This document shows positions 54,395-63,564 of a stretch of DNA of 64,000 nt, one piece after another. Both the position numbers and the translations under genes were made by a program. The DNA lies in the NCBI GenBank assembly GCA_019636195.1, contig JAHBYA010000003.1, positions 310,001 through 374,000 of the forward strand. The letters are read 5' to 3'. This stretch comes from Planctomycetota bacterium (GTDB lineage Bacteria > Planctomycetota > UBA8742 > UBA2392). The notes beneath the pieces are model-generated. The model had not been told where the DNA came from. It ran no database searches and saw only the letters and a program-made list of their open reading frames with translations. Position 1 is the stretch's first letter, and each line of letters begins with the position of its first letter.

Positions 54395-54601
54395 TTATTC
54401 CCACTTTGGCGGCGGTGGCTGGTGCGTGCGCTGCCGGAAGTCGTCCCGGATTCGCTGCAGATGCAGCAGCCTTTCCAGCGCGGCGTCGTGGTCTGCCTCG
54501 TGGTCCTGGCCGGGCAGCATTGCGTCCAGCAGCGCAAGCTCGGCCTGCAGTTGCTGCCAGTCGAGCCCCCAACGCCGGATCATGGTGCGCGTGTCGGCCA
54601 T
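54395..54601 (-). CDS. Small hypothetical protein, 68 residues
   Basis: A short frame running up to the stop of the FHA gene (no gap, convergent). It is helical and charged (WQQLQAELALLDAMLPG, HDAALERLLHLQRIRDDFRQ) with G+C-rich third codon positions. No family recognised, and no clear ribosome site before ATG 54601, so it is only moderately supported. Confidence 0.5.
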   Translation of the reverse strand: MADTRTMIRRWGLDWQQLQAELALLDAMLPGQDHEADHDAALERLLHLQRIRDDFRQRTHQPPPPKWE

Positions 54602-54690
54602 GCTGACTTAACAGTCCCCCGCGGTGCGCCATTCCGCAAGCAGAAACGAAAACCGCGCGCCACAAGGGCGCGCGGCCGCGGCGTGCAACA

Positions 54691-55254
54691 TCAGTTGGCT
54701 TCGACCTTCTTCTTCAGCTTGTTCAGGCCCTTGGTCAGCATCTCGTTCATCGCGTCTTCGCCGAACTTGATGAAGTAGCGGCCCATGATGCTGTCGGTCA
54801 TGTCCATTTCGCTGTTCCAGGTCACCTTCAGGCCGTCCTTGTCGCGGGTGTAGATGACCGAGCCCTTCTGCGGCTCCCAGCCTTCCATCGTGAACAGGTA
54901 GTCCACGCCCTTCTTGCGATCCACGGCTGTGAACTTGAGTTCGCCGTTGCCGTGCCTTGATTTCCAGCGCGTCCACGAGCCCACTTCGTTGGTCTTTTCC
55001 GAGTACTCCCAGGTCATTTCCGGGTCTTCGTCGCGCCACGGGCCCCACTCGGGCCATTGCTTCAGGTCGCCGATGTACTTGTGCACGTCGTCTTCGTCGG
55101 CCTGGACCGTGACCGACTGCGTGAAGGTCTTCTTTGGGTCCAGCGTGTTGCCGTAGGCCCACCCGCCGATGAACGCGAGCAGGGCTACAAACACCACCAA
55201 AACCAGCAGCTTCAGCAGGATGCTCCCGCCGCTTTTCTTCTTCTTGTCGGACAT
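54691..55254 (-). CDS. SRPBCC (START-like) family protein with N-terminal membrane anchor
   Basis: A 187-residue protein starting at ATG 55254 (GAGG six bases upstream). A lysine run (MSDKKKKSGG) precedes a hydrophobic helix at ~12-32, then a polyketide-cyclase/SRPBCC-like domain: TQSVTVQADEDDVHKYIGDL, WPEWGPWRDEDPEMTWEYS, GSWTRWKSRHGNGELKF and the long C-terminal helix DAMNEMLTKGLNKLKKKVE. The fold has a hydrophobic ligand cavity. The anchor places it at the membrane; its ligand is unknown. Confidence 0.85.
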   Translation of the reverse strand: MSDKKKKSGGSILLKLLVLVVFVALLAFIGGWAYGNTLDPKKTFTQSVTVQADEDDVHKYIGDLKQWPEWGPWRDEDPEMTWEYSEKTNEVGSWTRWKSRHGNGELKFTAVDRKKGVDYLFTMEGWEPQKGSVIYTRDKDGLKVTWNSEMDMTDSIMGRYFIKFGEDAMNEMLTKGLNKLKKKVEAN

Positions 55255-55334
55255 GTTGGGCCTCAAAGGACGAAACCTGCACTATACACGATTGGCAGGC
55301 GCGTACACGGCGGAGATTGCACATTTTGCAGCGG

Positions 55335-55363
55335 TTGGTGTTAGTGCAGCCATGGTGTAGAAT
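55335..55363 (+). promoter_or_regulatory. Promoter TTGGTG-17-TAGAAT for the first small FHA gene
   Basis: TTGGTG (55335-55340), exactly 17 bases, TAGAAT (55358-55363). Transcription would begin about 3 bases before ATG 55373, giving a nearly leaderless message. Confidence 0.55.
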
Positions 55364-55372
55364 TACGCTTAC

Positions 55373-55759
55373 ATGGCGCGCAAAGGCGACATCAACTTCG
55401 GCACTGATCGCGTGGCGAAGCCCACCAAAGAGTCGGGCGATTCCACACAGCAGTCGCCGGCGCTGGCAACGCTGGTACAAGTAGTCAACGGCGCCGAGGG
55501 GCTTGTGCACCCGCTGCTGGGCGACCACTTCGTGATCGGGCGCGGCAAAGACTGCCACATCCGCATTGAGGGCGACACCAGCGTTTCGCGCAAGCACGCC
55601 AGCATCACGCGGCGCGGCGTGCAGTTCATTGTCGAGGACCTCGGCAGCAGCAACGGCATTTACGTCAACGGCAAGAAGGTCGAGGGCGCGCACGAGCTCA
55701 AGGTCGGCGACACTTTGGAAGTCGGTGCGCAGGCTTATGTCTTCAAGCGGCGCGTATGA
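55373..55759 (+). CDS. Small FHA-domain protein (first of a pair)
   Basis: A 128-residue cytoplasmic protein: a ~32-residue flexible N-terminus containing DRVAKPTKE, then an FHA domain with all core residues (VIGRGKDCHIRI, VSRKHASI, EDLGSSNGIYVNGKKV). This is the layout of the mycobacterial regulator GarA, where a phosphothreonine in the N-terminal tail folds back on the FHA domain to switch it. Thr18 in VAKPT is conserved in the neighbouring paralogue. A serine/threonine kinase of the PknB type is not in the window. Confidence 0.9.
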   Translation: MARKGDINFGTDRVAKPTKESGDSTQQSPALATLVQVVNGAEGLVHPLLGDHFVIGRGKDCHIRIEGDTSVSRKHASITRRGVQFIVEDLGSSNGIYVNGKKVEGAHELKVGDTLEVGAQAYVFKRRV

Positions 55760-55840
55760 TTTGTCACGGCGCTTCTCAGCCGGGCGCAGTTGATTCTGGT
55801 TTTCCAGCACACGTCCCATATACTCTCGCGGCGGTGCACC

Positions 55841-56233
55841 ATGGCCAAGCACAAGCGACCTGACGACTTTGCTTCGGACGACGTGGCAAAGCCAACCGAC
55901 GACCCGATGATCCCCACGCGCAAGAGCGGCGTGCAGGCCGGCCTTGAAGAAGTCGCCGGCAGCGAAACGCTGTTCCATGCCATCGTCACCGACAGCTTCG
56001 ATATCGGTCGCGACCCCGAAGCCAACCTGGTGATCCGCAAGGACACCAAGACCAGCCGCAAGCACGCCACCATCACCCGCCGCGGTCAGGCCTACTTCAT
56101 TGAAGACAACGGCAGCAGCAACGGCACGCTGGTCAACGGCGCGAAAATCGCCGCAGCCACGGAGCTGAAGGTCGGCGACAAGGTCAAGATCGGCAACCGC
56201 GAGTTCACGTTCGCGCGCCGCACCGGCGACTGA
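55841..56233 (+). CDS. Small FHA-domain protein (second of a pair)
   Basis: A 130-residue paralogue of the gene before it. It has the tail motif DDVAKPTDD (Thr19) and a complete FHA domain (DIGRDPEANLVIRKD, TSRKHATITRRG, EDNGSSNGTLVNGAKI). ATG 55841 is favoured by the shared N-terminal plan; a longer frame upstream has no support. A TATACT at 55819-55824 ends 16 bases before the ATG, so this gene may have its own promoter. Confidence 0.88.
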   Translation: MAKHKRPDDFASDDVAKPTDDPMIPTRKSGVQAGLEEVAGSETLFHAIVTDSFDIGRDPEANLVIRKDTKTSRKHATITRRGQAYFIEDNGSSNGTLVNGAKIAAATELKVGDKVKIGNREFTFARRTGD

Positions 56234-56263
56234 TTCACACTTCTGCATTCGCACCGCGCGCGC

Positions 56264-56269
56264 TAACCT
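56264..56269 (+). promoter_or_regulatory. -10 TAACCT, leaderless geometry
   Basis: TAACCT ends exactly 6 bases before ATG 56276; no Shine-Dalgarno. Confidence 0.38.
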
Positions 56270-56275
56270 TGCGCA

Positions 56276-58264
56276 ATGATCGCGTTTGCGGCTGCCATCT
56301 TCCTTTCCGCGTTTCTGCTGTTTCTGGTACAGCCGCTGCTTGGGCGTTTCATCCTGCCGTGGTACGGCGGCACGCCCGCGGCGTGGTCGGTGGCGTTGCT
56401 GTTTTTTCAATGCGCGCTGCTGGCGGGCTATGGCTACGCGCATGTGCTGACGCGTTTTGCCAAGCCCAGAGCGCAAGCGGTGATCCATGCGGGCGTGCTG
56501 CTGCTTGCGGCGCTGACGCTGCCGGTGATTCCCCCCGAGTCGTTGAAACCGGCGGCCGGCGACAACCCGGCGCTTTCGATCCTGTGGCTGCTGCTGGCGA
56601 CGGCGGGCCTGCCGTTTGTCGCGCTGTCCGCTACCGGGCCCCTGTTGCAGGCGTGGCTGGCGCGTGTGCGGCCGGGCAAGCAGCCGTGGGTGATGTATGC
56701 GCTCAGCAACGTGGGTTCGCTGGGCGCGCTGCTGGCCTACCCGTTTGTGATTGAGCCGTGGGTCGGGCGCAACTCGCAGGCTTGGGCGTGGTCGGCTGGG
56801 TTTGTCACTTTCGCGCTGCTGGCTGCTGCGTGCGGCTTCATTGCCATGCGCGCGCCCGTTGCCGAGCAGTCCGGAGACGCCGGCCCTCCACCGGGGCCGG
56901 CGCGGCGCATCGTGTGGGTGGCGCTGTCGGCGTGCGGCGTATGGCTGCTGATGGCGGTAACGAACCGCATGTCGCTGGACCTTGCGCCGGTGCCGTTTCT
57001 GTGGGTGCTGCCGCTTTCGCTGTACCTGCTGAGCTTCATTGTCACCTTTGCCGGCGAGCGCTTTTATGTACGCGGGCTGGCGCTGTTTGCCGTGCCGCTG
57101 GCGACGGCTGCGCTGGCGATTGCGCCGGATGACGACCCGATTGAGAGCACGCCGATGCGCATTGCGGTCTTCGGCTTCGGGCTGTTTGCGCTGTGCTGGA
57201 CCCTGCACGGCGAGCTGTACCGGCTGCGCCCCCACGTGTCGCGACTGACCGGCTATTACCTGTCCGTTTCGCTGGGCGGCGCGCTGGGCGGCGCCTTTGT
57301 CGGCCTGGCTGCGCCGCACCTGCTGCCGATGTACTTCGAGTACGAAATCGGGCAGGCGCTTGCGATACTGGCTGTGCTGGCGGCGCTGTGCGTTGACCCG
57401 TCCAGCCCGATTGCAAGATTCAAGCCGCGCTGGGCGTGGCTGTTGCTGGGCATCGCGCTGCTGGCGTGGGCCGACGCCACCCGCGGCGCGATGAAGGAAG
57501 AGCTTGACGGCACGGTGGCGCACACCCGCTCGTTCTTCGGTGTGTCCCGCATCTACGAATACGAAGGCTCGCGCAAGCTGGTGCACGGCACCACTACCCA
57601 CGGCGCGCAGTGGACTGAAGCCGGCTGGGAAATGACGCCGCTGACGTACTACTCGGATCAGTCTGGCGCGGGACTGGTGCTCGGCGATGAAGGCGACGCG
57701 CGGCGCGTGGGCGTGATCGGGCTGGGGGCGGGCACGCTTGCCGCGTGGGGCCGCAAGGGCGACGTGATGCGCTTTTACGAGATCGACCCGGAGATGGAGC
57801 ATGTGGCACGCACCTGGTTCACGTACCTTGCGGGCTGCCGGGCTGAGCTCAGCGTCGTGATCGGGGACGGGCGACTCAGCCTTGAGCGCGAAGAACCGCA
57901 GGATTTCGACGTGCTGGTGCTGGATGCCTTCAGCAGCGACAGCATCCCGGTGCACCTGCTGACGCTGGAGTCGTTTGACGCCTACCTGCGCCACCTGCGC
58001 GACGACGGCGTGCTGTGCGTGCACGTGACCAACCGCTACATCGACCTTCAGCCGGTGATTGCCGCGGCCGCCCGTGAGCTGGGGTTGACGTGGGTGCTGA
58101 TTGAAGACGACGGGCGCGGTGACGACATCAACTCGTCGGATTGGGCGCTGCTGTCGCGGCAGGCTTCGCGGCTGGCGCGCTTTGATTCGCGCCTGAACCC
58201 GCCGACAGAAGACATCCCGGCCTGGACGGATGACCACAGCAACATCTTTCGCCTGCTGAAATGA
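56276..58264 (+). CDS. Polytopic membrane protein fused to a spermidine-synthase-like domain
   Basis: A 662-residue protein. Residues ~1-400 contain about ten hydrophobic segments (first FAAAIFLSAFLLFLVQPLLG), resembling the MFS-like half of fused MFS/spermidine synthase proteins. Residues ~430-662 are a Rossmann methyltransferase fold of the polyamine aminopropyltransferase type: GVIGLGAGTLAAWG, FYEIDPEME and DVLVLDAFSSDSIP. The catalytic aspartate region is present, but substrates of such fusions are mostly unknown. The aldo/keto reductase gene follows after 10 bases and is probably co-transcribed. Confidence 0.87.
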   Translation: MIAFAAAIFLSAFLLFLVQPLLGRFILPWYGGTPAAWSVALLFFQCALLAGYGYAHVLTRFAKPRAQAVIHAGVLLLAALTLPVIPPESLKPAAGDNPALSILWLLLATAGLPFVALSATGPLLQAWLARVRPGKQPWVMYALSNVGSLGALLAYPFVIEPWVGRNSQAWAWSAGFVTFALLAAACGFIAMRAPVAEQSGDAGPPPGPARRIVWVALSACGVWLLMAVTNRMSLDLAPVPFLWVLPLSLYLLSFIVTFAGERFYVRGLALFAVPLATAALAIAPDDDPIESTPMRIAVFGFGLFALCWTLHGELYRLRPHVSRLTGYYLSVSLGGALGGAFVGLAAPHLLPMYFEYEIGQALAILAVLAALCVDPSSPIARFKPRWAWLLLGIALLAWADATRGAMKEELDGTVAHTRSFFGVSRIYEYEGSRKLVHGTTTHGAQWTEAGWEMTPLTYYSDQSGAGLVLGDEGDARRVGVIGLGAGTLAAWGRKGDVMRFYEIDPEMEHVARTWFTYLAGCRAELSVVIGDGRLSLEREEPQDFDVLVLDAFSSDSIPVHLLTLESFDAYLRHLRDDGVLCVHVTNRYIDLQPVIAAAARELGLTWVLIEDDGRGDDINSSDWALLSRQASRLARFDSRLNPPTEDIPAWTDDHSNIFRLLK

Positions 58265-58274
58265 CGGAGGTGCG

Positions 58275-59099
58275 ATGCGCACAGCAGCTGTTTCACGCAT
58301 CAACCGTCCGCTGCCGCTGGTGGGGCAGGGCACCTGGGAGATGGGCAACAAGCGCGCGCAGCGCGAAGCAGAAGCCGCCGCGCTGCGCCTTGGCCTTGAT
58401 CTCGGCATGACGCTGATCGACACCGCCGAGATGTACGCCAGCGGCGGCGCCGAAGAAGTCGTGGCACAGGCAATCAAGGGCCGCGACGTTTTTGTCGAGA
58501 CCAAGGTGCTGCCCGGCAATGCCTCGCGGAAAGGCACGATCAAAGCGTGCGAAGCCAGCCTGAAACGTCTCGGCATTGAGTGCATTGACCTGTACCTGCT
58601 GCACTGGCCCGGTTCGTACCTGCTTGAGGACACCATTGCCGCCTTCGAGGAACTGGCCAAGGCCGGCAAGATCGCGCACTGGGGCGTCAGCAACTTCGAT
58701 GTGCAGGGCATGCGCGAAGTCGAAGCGCTTGCCCCCGGTCGCTGTGCGTGCAACCAGGTCCTCTACAATGTATGCGCGCGCGGGCCCGATTGGGAGCTGA
58801 TAAAGTGGTGCCAGGACCACGGAATTCTGTTTCAAGCCTATTCGCCGCTGGGGCAGGGCAACCTGCCATGGAAGAAGCTGGCGCCAATCGCAACTCGTCA
58901 TCACGCCACGCCGGCGCAGGTGGCGCTGGCATTCAGCGCGCGGCTGGCCGGCATGCAGACCATACCCAAGACCAGCCGGCCGCAACGCGTGCGTGAGAAC
59001 GCCGCCGCGGCGGACATTGTGCTGACCAGCCAGGACCTGGCAGAACTCGACCGGGCGTTTGCGCCGCCCAACGGCCCCACACCGCTTGAAACGGCATAG
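58275..59099 (+). CDS. Aldo/keto reductase
   Basis: A 274-residue NADPH-dependent oxidoreductase with a TIM-barrel fold. The catalytic tetrad is intact: Asp49 (LIDTAEMY), Tyr54, Lys77 (VETKVLP) and His110 (LYLLHWPG); the cofactor loop IPKTSRPQRVREN near residue 232 fits NADP binding. GGAGG lies just before the ATG. Its substrate is not predictable. It follows the spermidine-synthase-like gene by 10 bases. Confidence 0.92.
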   Translation: MRTAAVSRINRPLPLVGQGTWEMGNKRAQREAEAAALRLGLDLGMTLIDTAEMYASGGAEEVVAQAIKGRDVFVETKVLPGNASRKGTIKACEASLKRLGIECIDLYLLHWPGSYLLEDTIAAFEELAKAGKIAHWGVSNFDVQGMREVEALAPGRCACNQVLYNVCARGPDWELIKWCQDHGILFQAYSPLGQGNLPWKKLAPIATRHHATPAQVALAFSARLAGMQTIPKTSRPQRVRENAAAADIVLTSQDLAELDRAFAPPNGPTPLETA

Positions 59100-59148
59100 C
59101 GTCGCTTGCAGCGCCGCAATGGCGCGCCGGGCTGGACGAGAGTAACGC

Positions 59149-60075
59149 CTATGCGTTGGTGAACCGGTGACCCTTGCGCGGGCCGCGCTTGGTCTGCGTG
59201 AGCACTTCCGGCCCATGCTCGGTCATCAGAATCGTGTGCTCAAACTGTGCGCTCAGCTTGCCGTCGGCTGTGTAAACGGTCCAGCCGTCCTTGCGGTCAA
59301 CGCGGGTGCGCTTGGTGCCGAGGTTGATCATGGGCTCAATGGTGAAGCACACGCCCGGCTCAAGGATCTGCTGGCCGTGAAAGCGATCGGGGAAGTGGGG
59401 GATGTGCGGCCGCTGGTGAAACTGGCGGCCTATCCCGTGGCCCTGATAGTCCTCCACCACGCTGAAGTCGTACTGGCCGGCGTGGCGTTTGATCGCCTGC
59501 CCGATCTCGATCACTTTGCTGAAAGGCCGGATCGCGTCGATGGCGGCCCACATGCTGTCAAAGCTGCACTGCACAAGCCGCAGCGCTTCGTCGCTGACCT
59601 TGCCGACGAGGAACGTCTCGCTTTGGTCGCCGTGCCAGCCATCGACAATGGTGGTCAGGTCCACGTTGATGATGTCGCCGTCGCGCAGCACATAGCTGCC
59701 GGGCACGCCGTGGCAGACCACATCGTTGGGGCTGGTGCAGCAGTGCGCGGGATAGCTCTTGCGGTAGCCAAGCGTGGCGCAGATGTGGCCGCGGCTGTGC
59801 GTCCAGTCGGCGACCAGTTCATCGATGCGCTTGGTGGTGATGCCGGGCTGGATGAAGTCGCGCAGGTAGTCCATCAACTCGGCGTTGACCCCGCAGGCGC
59901 GGCGCATGGCGTTTCGCTCAGTTTCATCAAGCCGGATGGCGTTGGACTTTTTGGGCTCGGGCTCAAGCGCGGGCGTGGCATGGCTGTCGGCCGCCATGTG
60001 GCACTTCTTGTACTTGCGCCCGCTGCCGCACCAGCATACGTCGTTGGGCCCCAGTCTTGTCTTGGTATCGCGCAC
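59149..60075 (-). CDS. map: Type I methionine aminopeptidase with N-terminal SEC-C zinc motif
   Basis: A 308-residue enzyme removing N-terminal Met. GTG 60075 is chosen because GGAG lies six bases upstream and it leaves a short tail before the SEC-C finger CWCGSGRKYKKCH (~15-27), a zinc motif known from SecA and some aminopeptidases. Metal ligands follow in order: the aspartates of INVDLTTIVDGWHGDQSETF, the histidine of GHGIGRQFHQRPHIPHF, the glutamate of CFTIEPMINLG and the final EHTILM glutamate. The SEC-C finger may place it near the ribosome. It diverges from the oxidoreductase gene. Confidence 0.93.
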   Translation of the reverse strand: MRDTKTRLGPNDVCWCGSGRKYKKCHMAADSHATPALEPEPKKSNAIRLDETERNAMRRACGVNAELMDYLRDFIQPGITTKRIDELVADWTHSRGHICATLGYRKSYPAHCCTSPNDVVCHGVPGSYVLRDGDIINVDLTTIVDGWHGDQSETFLVGKVSDEALRLVQCSFDSMWAAIDAIRPFSKVIEIGQAIKRHAGQYDFSVVEDYQGHGIGRQFHQRPHIPHFPDRFHGQQILEPGVCFTIEPMINLGTKRTRVDRKDGWTVYTADGKLSAQFEHTILMTEHGPEVLTQTKRGPRKGHRFTNA

Positions 60076-60163
60076 CGGCTTCTCCGCGCCCAATGTAGCA
60101 GCGCTTGCCCCTACTTCCAGAACGCGGCTGGCATGGCCGTCCATTCCAATGCAGACTTGCCGC

Positions 60164-61258
60164 ATGCCGCGCAACCCCTCGTACTGGGAAAGCGAACTGC
60201 CGCCTGAGGCCGCGCCCGCCGCCTTGCCGGCGCGCGTCGATGTGCTGGTGGTCGGCGCGGGCTTCATGGGGCGCTGGCTGGCGTACTTTCTGGGCAAGCG
60301 GGCAAACCCGCCGTCGGTGCTGGTGCTTGAGCGCGACCGCTACACCTACGGCGCAAGCAGCCGCAACGCGGGCTTTCTGACCTGCGGCCAGGCCGGCGAG
60401 ATGCTGGCCGATGCCGCCGAGGTCGGGCTGGACGCCGTGCTTGAGACGCTGCGCTTGCGCCGGCACGGCATCGCGCTGGTGCGCCGCGAGATGCCGGGCC
60501 TGGAACTGGATGAGTGCGGCAGCACCGACTACGACCCCGTTACGCAGGCCATCCGCGAACTGCTGCCCCGGTTGAATGAGGCCGCGGGCGACAACATTTA
60601 CAGCATTCGTGAAGCCTGCCTTGCCGGGCACACGCGCCCTGCCGTGTTCAACCGCGCCGACGCCGGCGTGCACCCGGTGCGCCTGCTGAAAGCATTGCAG
60701 CAGGGCAGCCCCGCGCGCTACGCCTTTGGCGCGGCTGTGCGGTCGGTGGCCGACGGCTGTGCGGTGCTGACTGATGGCCGCGAAGTGCGCTACGGCCGCG
60801 CCTTTGCGTGCGTGAACGCCTTTGCCTCGGAGCTTGATGCGTCAAGCCCGGTGGTGCCGGGGCGCGGGCAGGTGATCGTGACCAGCCCGGTAAGCACGCG
60901 CACCGACCGTACGCTGGGCTACATGCATGCGGGCTACGATTACTTTCGCTTCGTGGACGGGCGTTTGTTGATCGGCGGCGGCCGCCACCTGCACCGGCAA
61001 GCCGAGACCACGAGCGAGCTTGAGGGGACGGCGCAACTGCTTGCGTACCTGCGCAGCGCCGCGGTGCGGGTGCTGGGCCACGGCGACTTCAGCGTGGACT
61101 ACCATTGGGCCGGGATCATGGGCTTTGTCGGCGGCCGGCATCTCGGCGGCAGTCCGCGCCGCAGGGTGGACGCAAGCACTGAACAGGTGGCCGGCTTTGG
61201 CGGCATGGGCGTGGCGCTGGCGCCGGTGTATGCGCAACAGATCGCCGCCGAGTTCTAG
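60164..61258 (+). CDS. FAD-dependent oxidoreductase (DAO/glycine-oxidase family)
   Basis: A 364-residue flavoprotein. The dinucleotide fold is VDVLVVGAGFMGRWLAYFLG with the acidic end VLVLERD; GASSRNAGFLTCGQAG is the second FAD contact typical of the D-amino-acid oxidase family, and the C-terminal GFGGMGVALAPVYAQQIA closes the site. Family members oxidise amines or amino acids. ATG 60164 is preferred over upstream starts, which overlap the divergent map promoter. Substrate unknown. Confidence 0.88.
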   Translation: MPRNPSYWESELPPEAAPAALPARVDVLVVGAGFMGRWLAYFLGKRANPPSVLVLERDRYTYGASSRNAGFLTCGQAGEMLADAAEVGLDAVLETLRLRRHGIALVRREMPGLELDECGSTDYDPVTQAIRELLPRLNEAAGDNIYSIREACLAGHTRPAVFNRADAGVHPVRLLKALQQGSPARYAFGAAVRSVADGCAVLTDGREVRYGRAFACVNAFASELDASSPVVPGRGQVIVTSPVSTRTDRTLGYMHAGYDYFRFVDGRLLIGGGRHLHRQAETTSELEGTAQLLAYLRSAAVRVLGHGDFSVDYHWAGIMGFVGGRHLGGSPRRRVDASTEQVAGFGGMGVALAPVYAQQIAAEF

Positions 61259-61270
61259 CGACAAATCAGA

Positions 61271-61300
61271 AGGGGCCGTGCGCCTTCGCGCGCGGCCCCT
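61271..61300. terminator. Terminator hairpin between convergent genes
   Basis: A 13-bp stem with one U-G pair (AGGGGCCGTGCGC against GCGCGCGGCCCCT) and loop CTTC, 12 bases after the oxidoreductase stop and 23 bases from the lipoprotein stop. Confidence 0.75.
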
Positions 61301-61323
61301 GCGGGAGTAACCCGGCCCGGGGG

Positions 61324-63330
61324 CTAGTCCAGTACGTGCACGCGCAACTGGTTGCGGTGCGCGGGGTCCGGCGCGGGCACCGTGCCGGTCATGCCCGGCA
61401 GCAGGATCGGCGGCGGCGGCGTGCTTGAGCCGCTTGCACCGCCTGAGCCGCTGCCTGCGCCGGCGGCCATCGGCGCGCCCTGCTGCTGCTGCCACTGCCA
61501 GCCCTGCGCCCAGTAGTACTCGTAGCTGTTGTAGGTCAGCTCATGGGTCACGATCACAAGGTCGTCGTTGACCACCATCGCGTCGTAGCCGAACCACGCC
61601 AGCGTCGTGATCAGCAGCCCCGCGGGCATGCCCGCCGGCGCGGCGCCGCCCGTGACCGCCGACGACTGCGTCACGCGGTGCACCGCGGGCGCGCTGCCCA
61701 CCGCGAAGTCCTGCCAGAACAGGTCGTGCAGCTCCATGCCCCAGCCGTAGGGCGCCATGTACAGCATATCCACGCGCTTTTCGCCACCCTGCATGCGGGC
61801 GTGCACGCTGGGCATCATCGCGCCGGGGATCGGCGCGCTGGCTGCCAGTTGCCAGTTAAGGCCGGCGTCGGCGCTGTACAGCAGGTGCACGCCGTCGGTC
61901 TTTTCGTAGGCATAGAATATCTCCATACCCAGCCCGCTGCCCAGCAGGCACACGTGCGGGTCGGCCGGCATCACGTTCTGTTCCTGGTCCAGCAGCTTGT
62001 CGTTGAAGCTGGTCGTGCCATTGAGGCGAACCGCGCAGCGGAAGGCCGTGGTGCTGGTCATGCGCCACGTCTGCTGGTTGAAGCGCACGTCGGTGTAGCC
62101 GTAGCCGATCACAAGGTCGCCGGCGGTGCTGTATTCCATGTGCAACAGCAGCGGCGTCACGTCGTTGCCCGGCGCGTGCACCACCTGCGGCATGCCCCAG
62201 TTGTAGCCGGTGGGGGTATTGTTGCTGTCAAACCCCGACGGCGCGGCTTCCACCAGCACAAGCTGGCTTACCACGGCCCAGCTGCCACTGTAGGTGTTGC
62301 GCCAGTACAGCACGGCCATGCGGTAGTCGCTGCGCATGGCAACCTGCACCAGCCGCGTACCCTGCACGCCGCCGCTTTCAAGCTCGCGGATCAGCGGGAA
62401 GCTTGCCCCGCGGTCAAGGCTGATCTCGGCGCGCACGCTGCCGCAGCCGGTATAGGCGACCGCCAGCACGTTGCCGAGCGCCGCGATTTCCTGATCGCGC
62501 CAGAAGCCGCTGTCGGGTGATTGGCTTTCGGCGTCGGCGCCCGTGATCGCGCCCGTCTGCTGGTCAAGCTGCAGCCAGCGGCGGCGGCGGTCAACGTAGC
62601 TTTGCTGGTTCGGGTTACCGTCGTATGTCACGACACTGTAGCGGTCGCCCGACACGGCAATCGCCGGCAAGCCGAACTGCATGGCGTCGCTGCTGTAAAG
62701 GTCGGTGGTGGTCATGCCCGGGCGCGCGCCCTGAGTGTTGCCGCCGATCAGGTTGATCGCGCTGATGTTGCCGATGCTGATGCGAATACCCACATGCAGC
62801 ATGCCCGCAGGCCGCGGCACGCACACGTACAGCGTTTGCGTGGCTGTGATCCGCCCGCGCACCGTGGCGCGCGCGAAGCCGTCGCCGTTTACGGTCACCA
62901 TCATGCCCTGGTTGGCAAGCCCAGGCGCTTCAAGGGTCATGCCCGCGCCCGCGATGCTTTCCACGCCGCCTGCCGGCAGCAGCCCGTTGTCTTCAACGTG
63001 GGCAAGGCCGATCTGCGTCCAGCCGAAGTTGCCCTCGCCGCGCGCAACGACATTGAAGCTGAAGTCTTCATTGGCGGGTGTTTCAAGCTCAAAGACGCGG
63101 TCAAACTTGGCGATCCACAAGCGCGACAGGTTTACGCTGTTGGAAAGGTTGTCCACCTGCTCCGGTTGCAGCTCGGTCAGGCCCGCAGCCAGCGTTACTT
63201 CGGTGGGGTTGGCGCCGGGGTTCCAGCCCCAGCCCGGTGGAATCCATGGTTGCGGCACCAGCTCGTCAGTTGAGCACGCAGCCAACAGCAGCACGCCCGC
63301 AACGGACATTGCAAAGATCAACTTGCGCAT
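61324..63330 (-). CDS. Large lipoprotein of unknown function
   Basis: A 668-residue protein. ATG 63330 opens a lipoprotein signal (MRKLIFAMSVAGVLLLAAC, Cys19); the longer upstream frame has no signal. The mature protein starts with a Trp/Pro-rich segment (PWIPPGWGWNPG), then a beta-rich N-terminal domain and a long region whose repeated phrases (AVSGDRYSVVTYDGN, LAVAYTGCG, AEISLDRGASFPL, HLLYSADAGLNWQLAA) resemble sialidase/BNR-type propeller blades with Asp-box-like SxDxGxxW turns. The end is Gly/Ser/Pro-rich. Enzymatic activity is not established. Confidence 0.8.
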   Translation of the reverse strand: MRKLIFAMSVAGVLLLAACSTDELVPQPWIPPGWGWNPGANPTEVTLAAGLTELQPEQVDNLSNSVNLSRLWIAKFDRVFELETPANEDFSFNVVARGEGNFGWTQIGLAHVEDNGLLPAGGVESIAGAGMTLEAPGLANQGMMVTVNGDGFARATVRGRITATQTLYVCVPRPAGMLHVGIRISIGNISAINLIGGNTQGARPGMTTTDLYSSDAMQFGLPAIAVSGDRYSVVTYDGNPNQQSYVDRRRRWLQLDQQTGAITGADAESQSPDSGFWRDQEIAALGNVLAVAYTGCGSVRAEISLDRGASFPLIRELESGGVQGTRLVQVAMRSDYRMAVLYWRNTYSGSWAVVSQLVLVEAAPSGFDSNNTPTGYNWGMPQVVHAPGNDVTPLLLHMEYSTAGDLVIGYGYTDVRFNQQTWRMTSTTAFRCAVRLNGTTSFNDKLLDQEQNVMPADPHVCLLGSGLGMEIFYAYEKTDGVHLLYSADAGLNWQLAASAPIPGAMMPSVHARMQGGEKRVDMLYMAPYGWGMELHDLFWQDFAVGSAPAVHRVTQSSAVTGGAAPAGMPAGLLITTLAWFGYDAMVVNDDLVIVTHELTYNSYEYYWAQGWQWQQQQGAPMAAGAGSGSGGASGSSTPPPPILLPGMTGTVPAPDPAHRNQLRVHVLD

Positions 63331-63564
63331 GGTTCTTCTTTCGAGGGGAAAGCTTGGGCGATTGTACCACGCGGAGTCATGCAAGTGTCATGCCGATGGC
63401 GATTTGGCGGGGGTACACCCGTCTTTTCGGATACGCCGCAACCGCAGACGGGCAAGGAATACACAGTGGGCAAGCGGCCAGTGGCGTACGGGCAGACATG
63501 CCCGGGTTCCGACCTTCCCAACCGGGAACTCGGAACTCGCTAGATTCCATGCTCTAATCCCGCC

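Noticed and set aside
54608-58753. A 1,381-codon open frame on the minus strand
   Set aside because: It is antisense to two clear genes (spermidine-synthase-like protein and aldo/keto reductase) and to both small FHA genes, and is His/Arg/Gln-rich with no domains; a G+C-rich shadow. Only its left end overlaps the real SRPBCC gene, in another frame.
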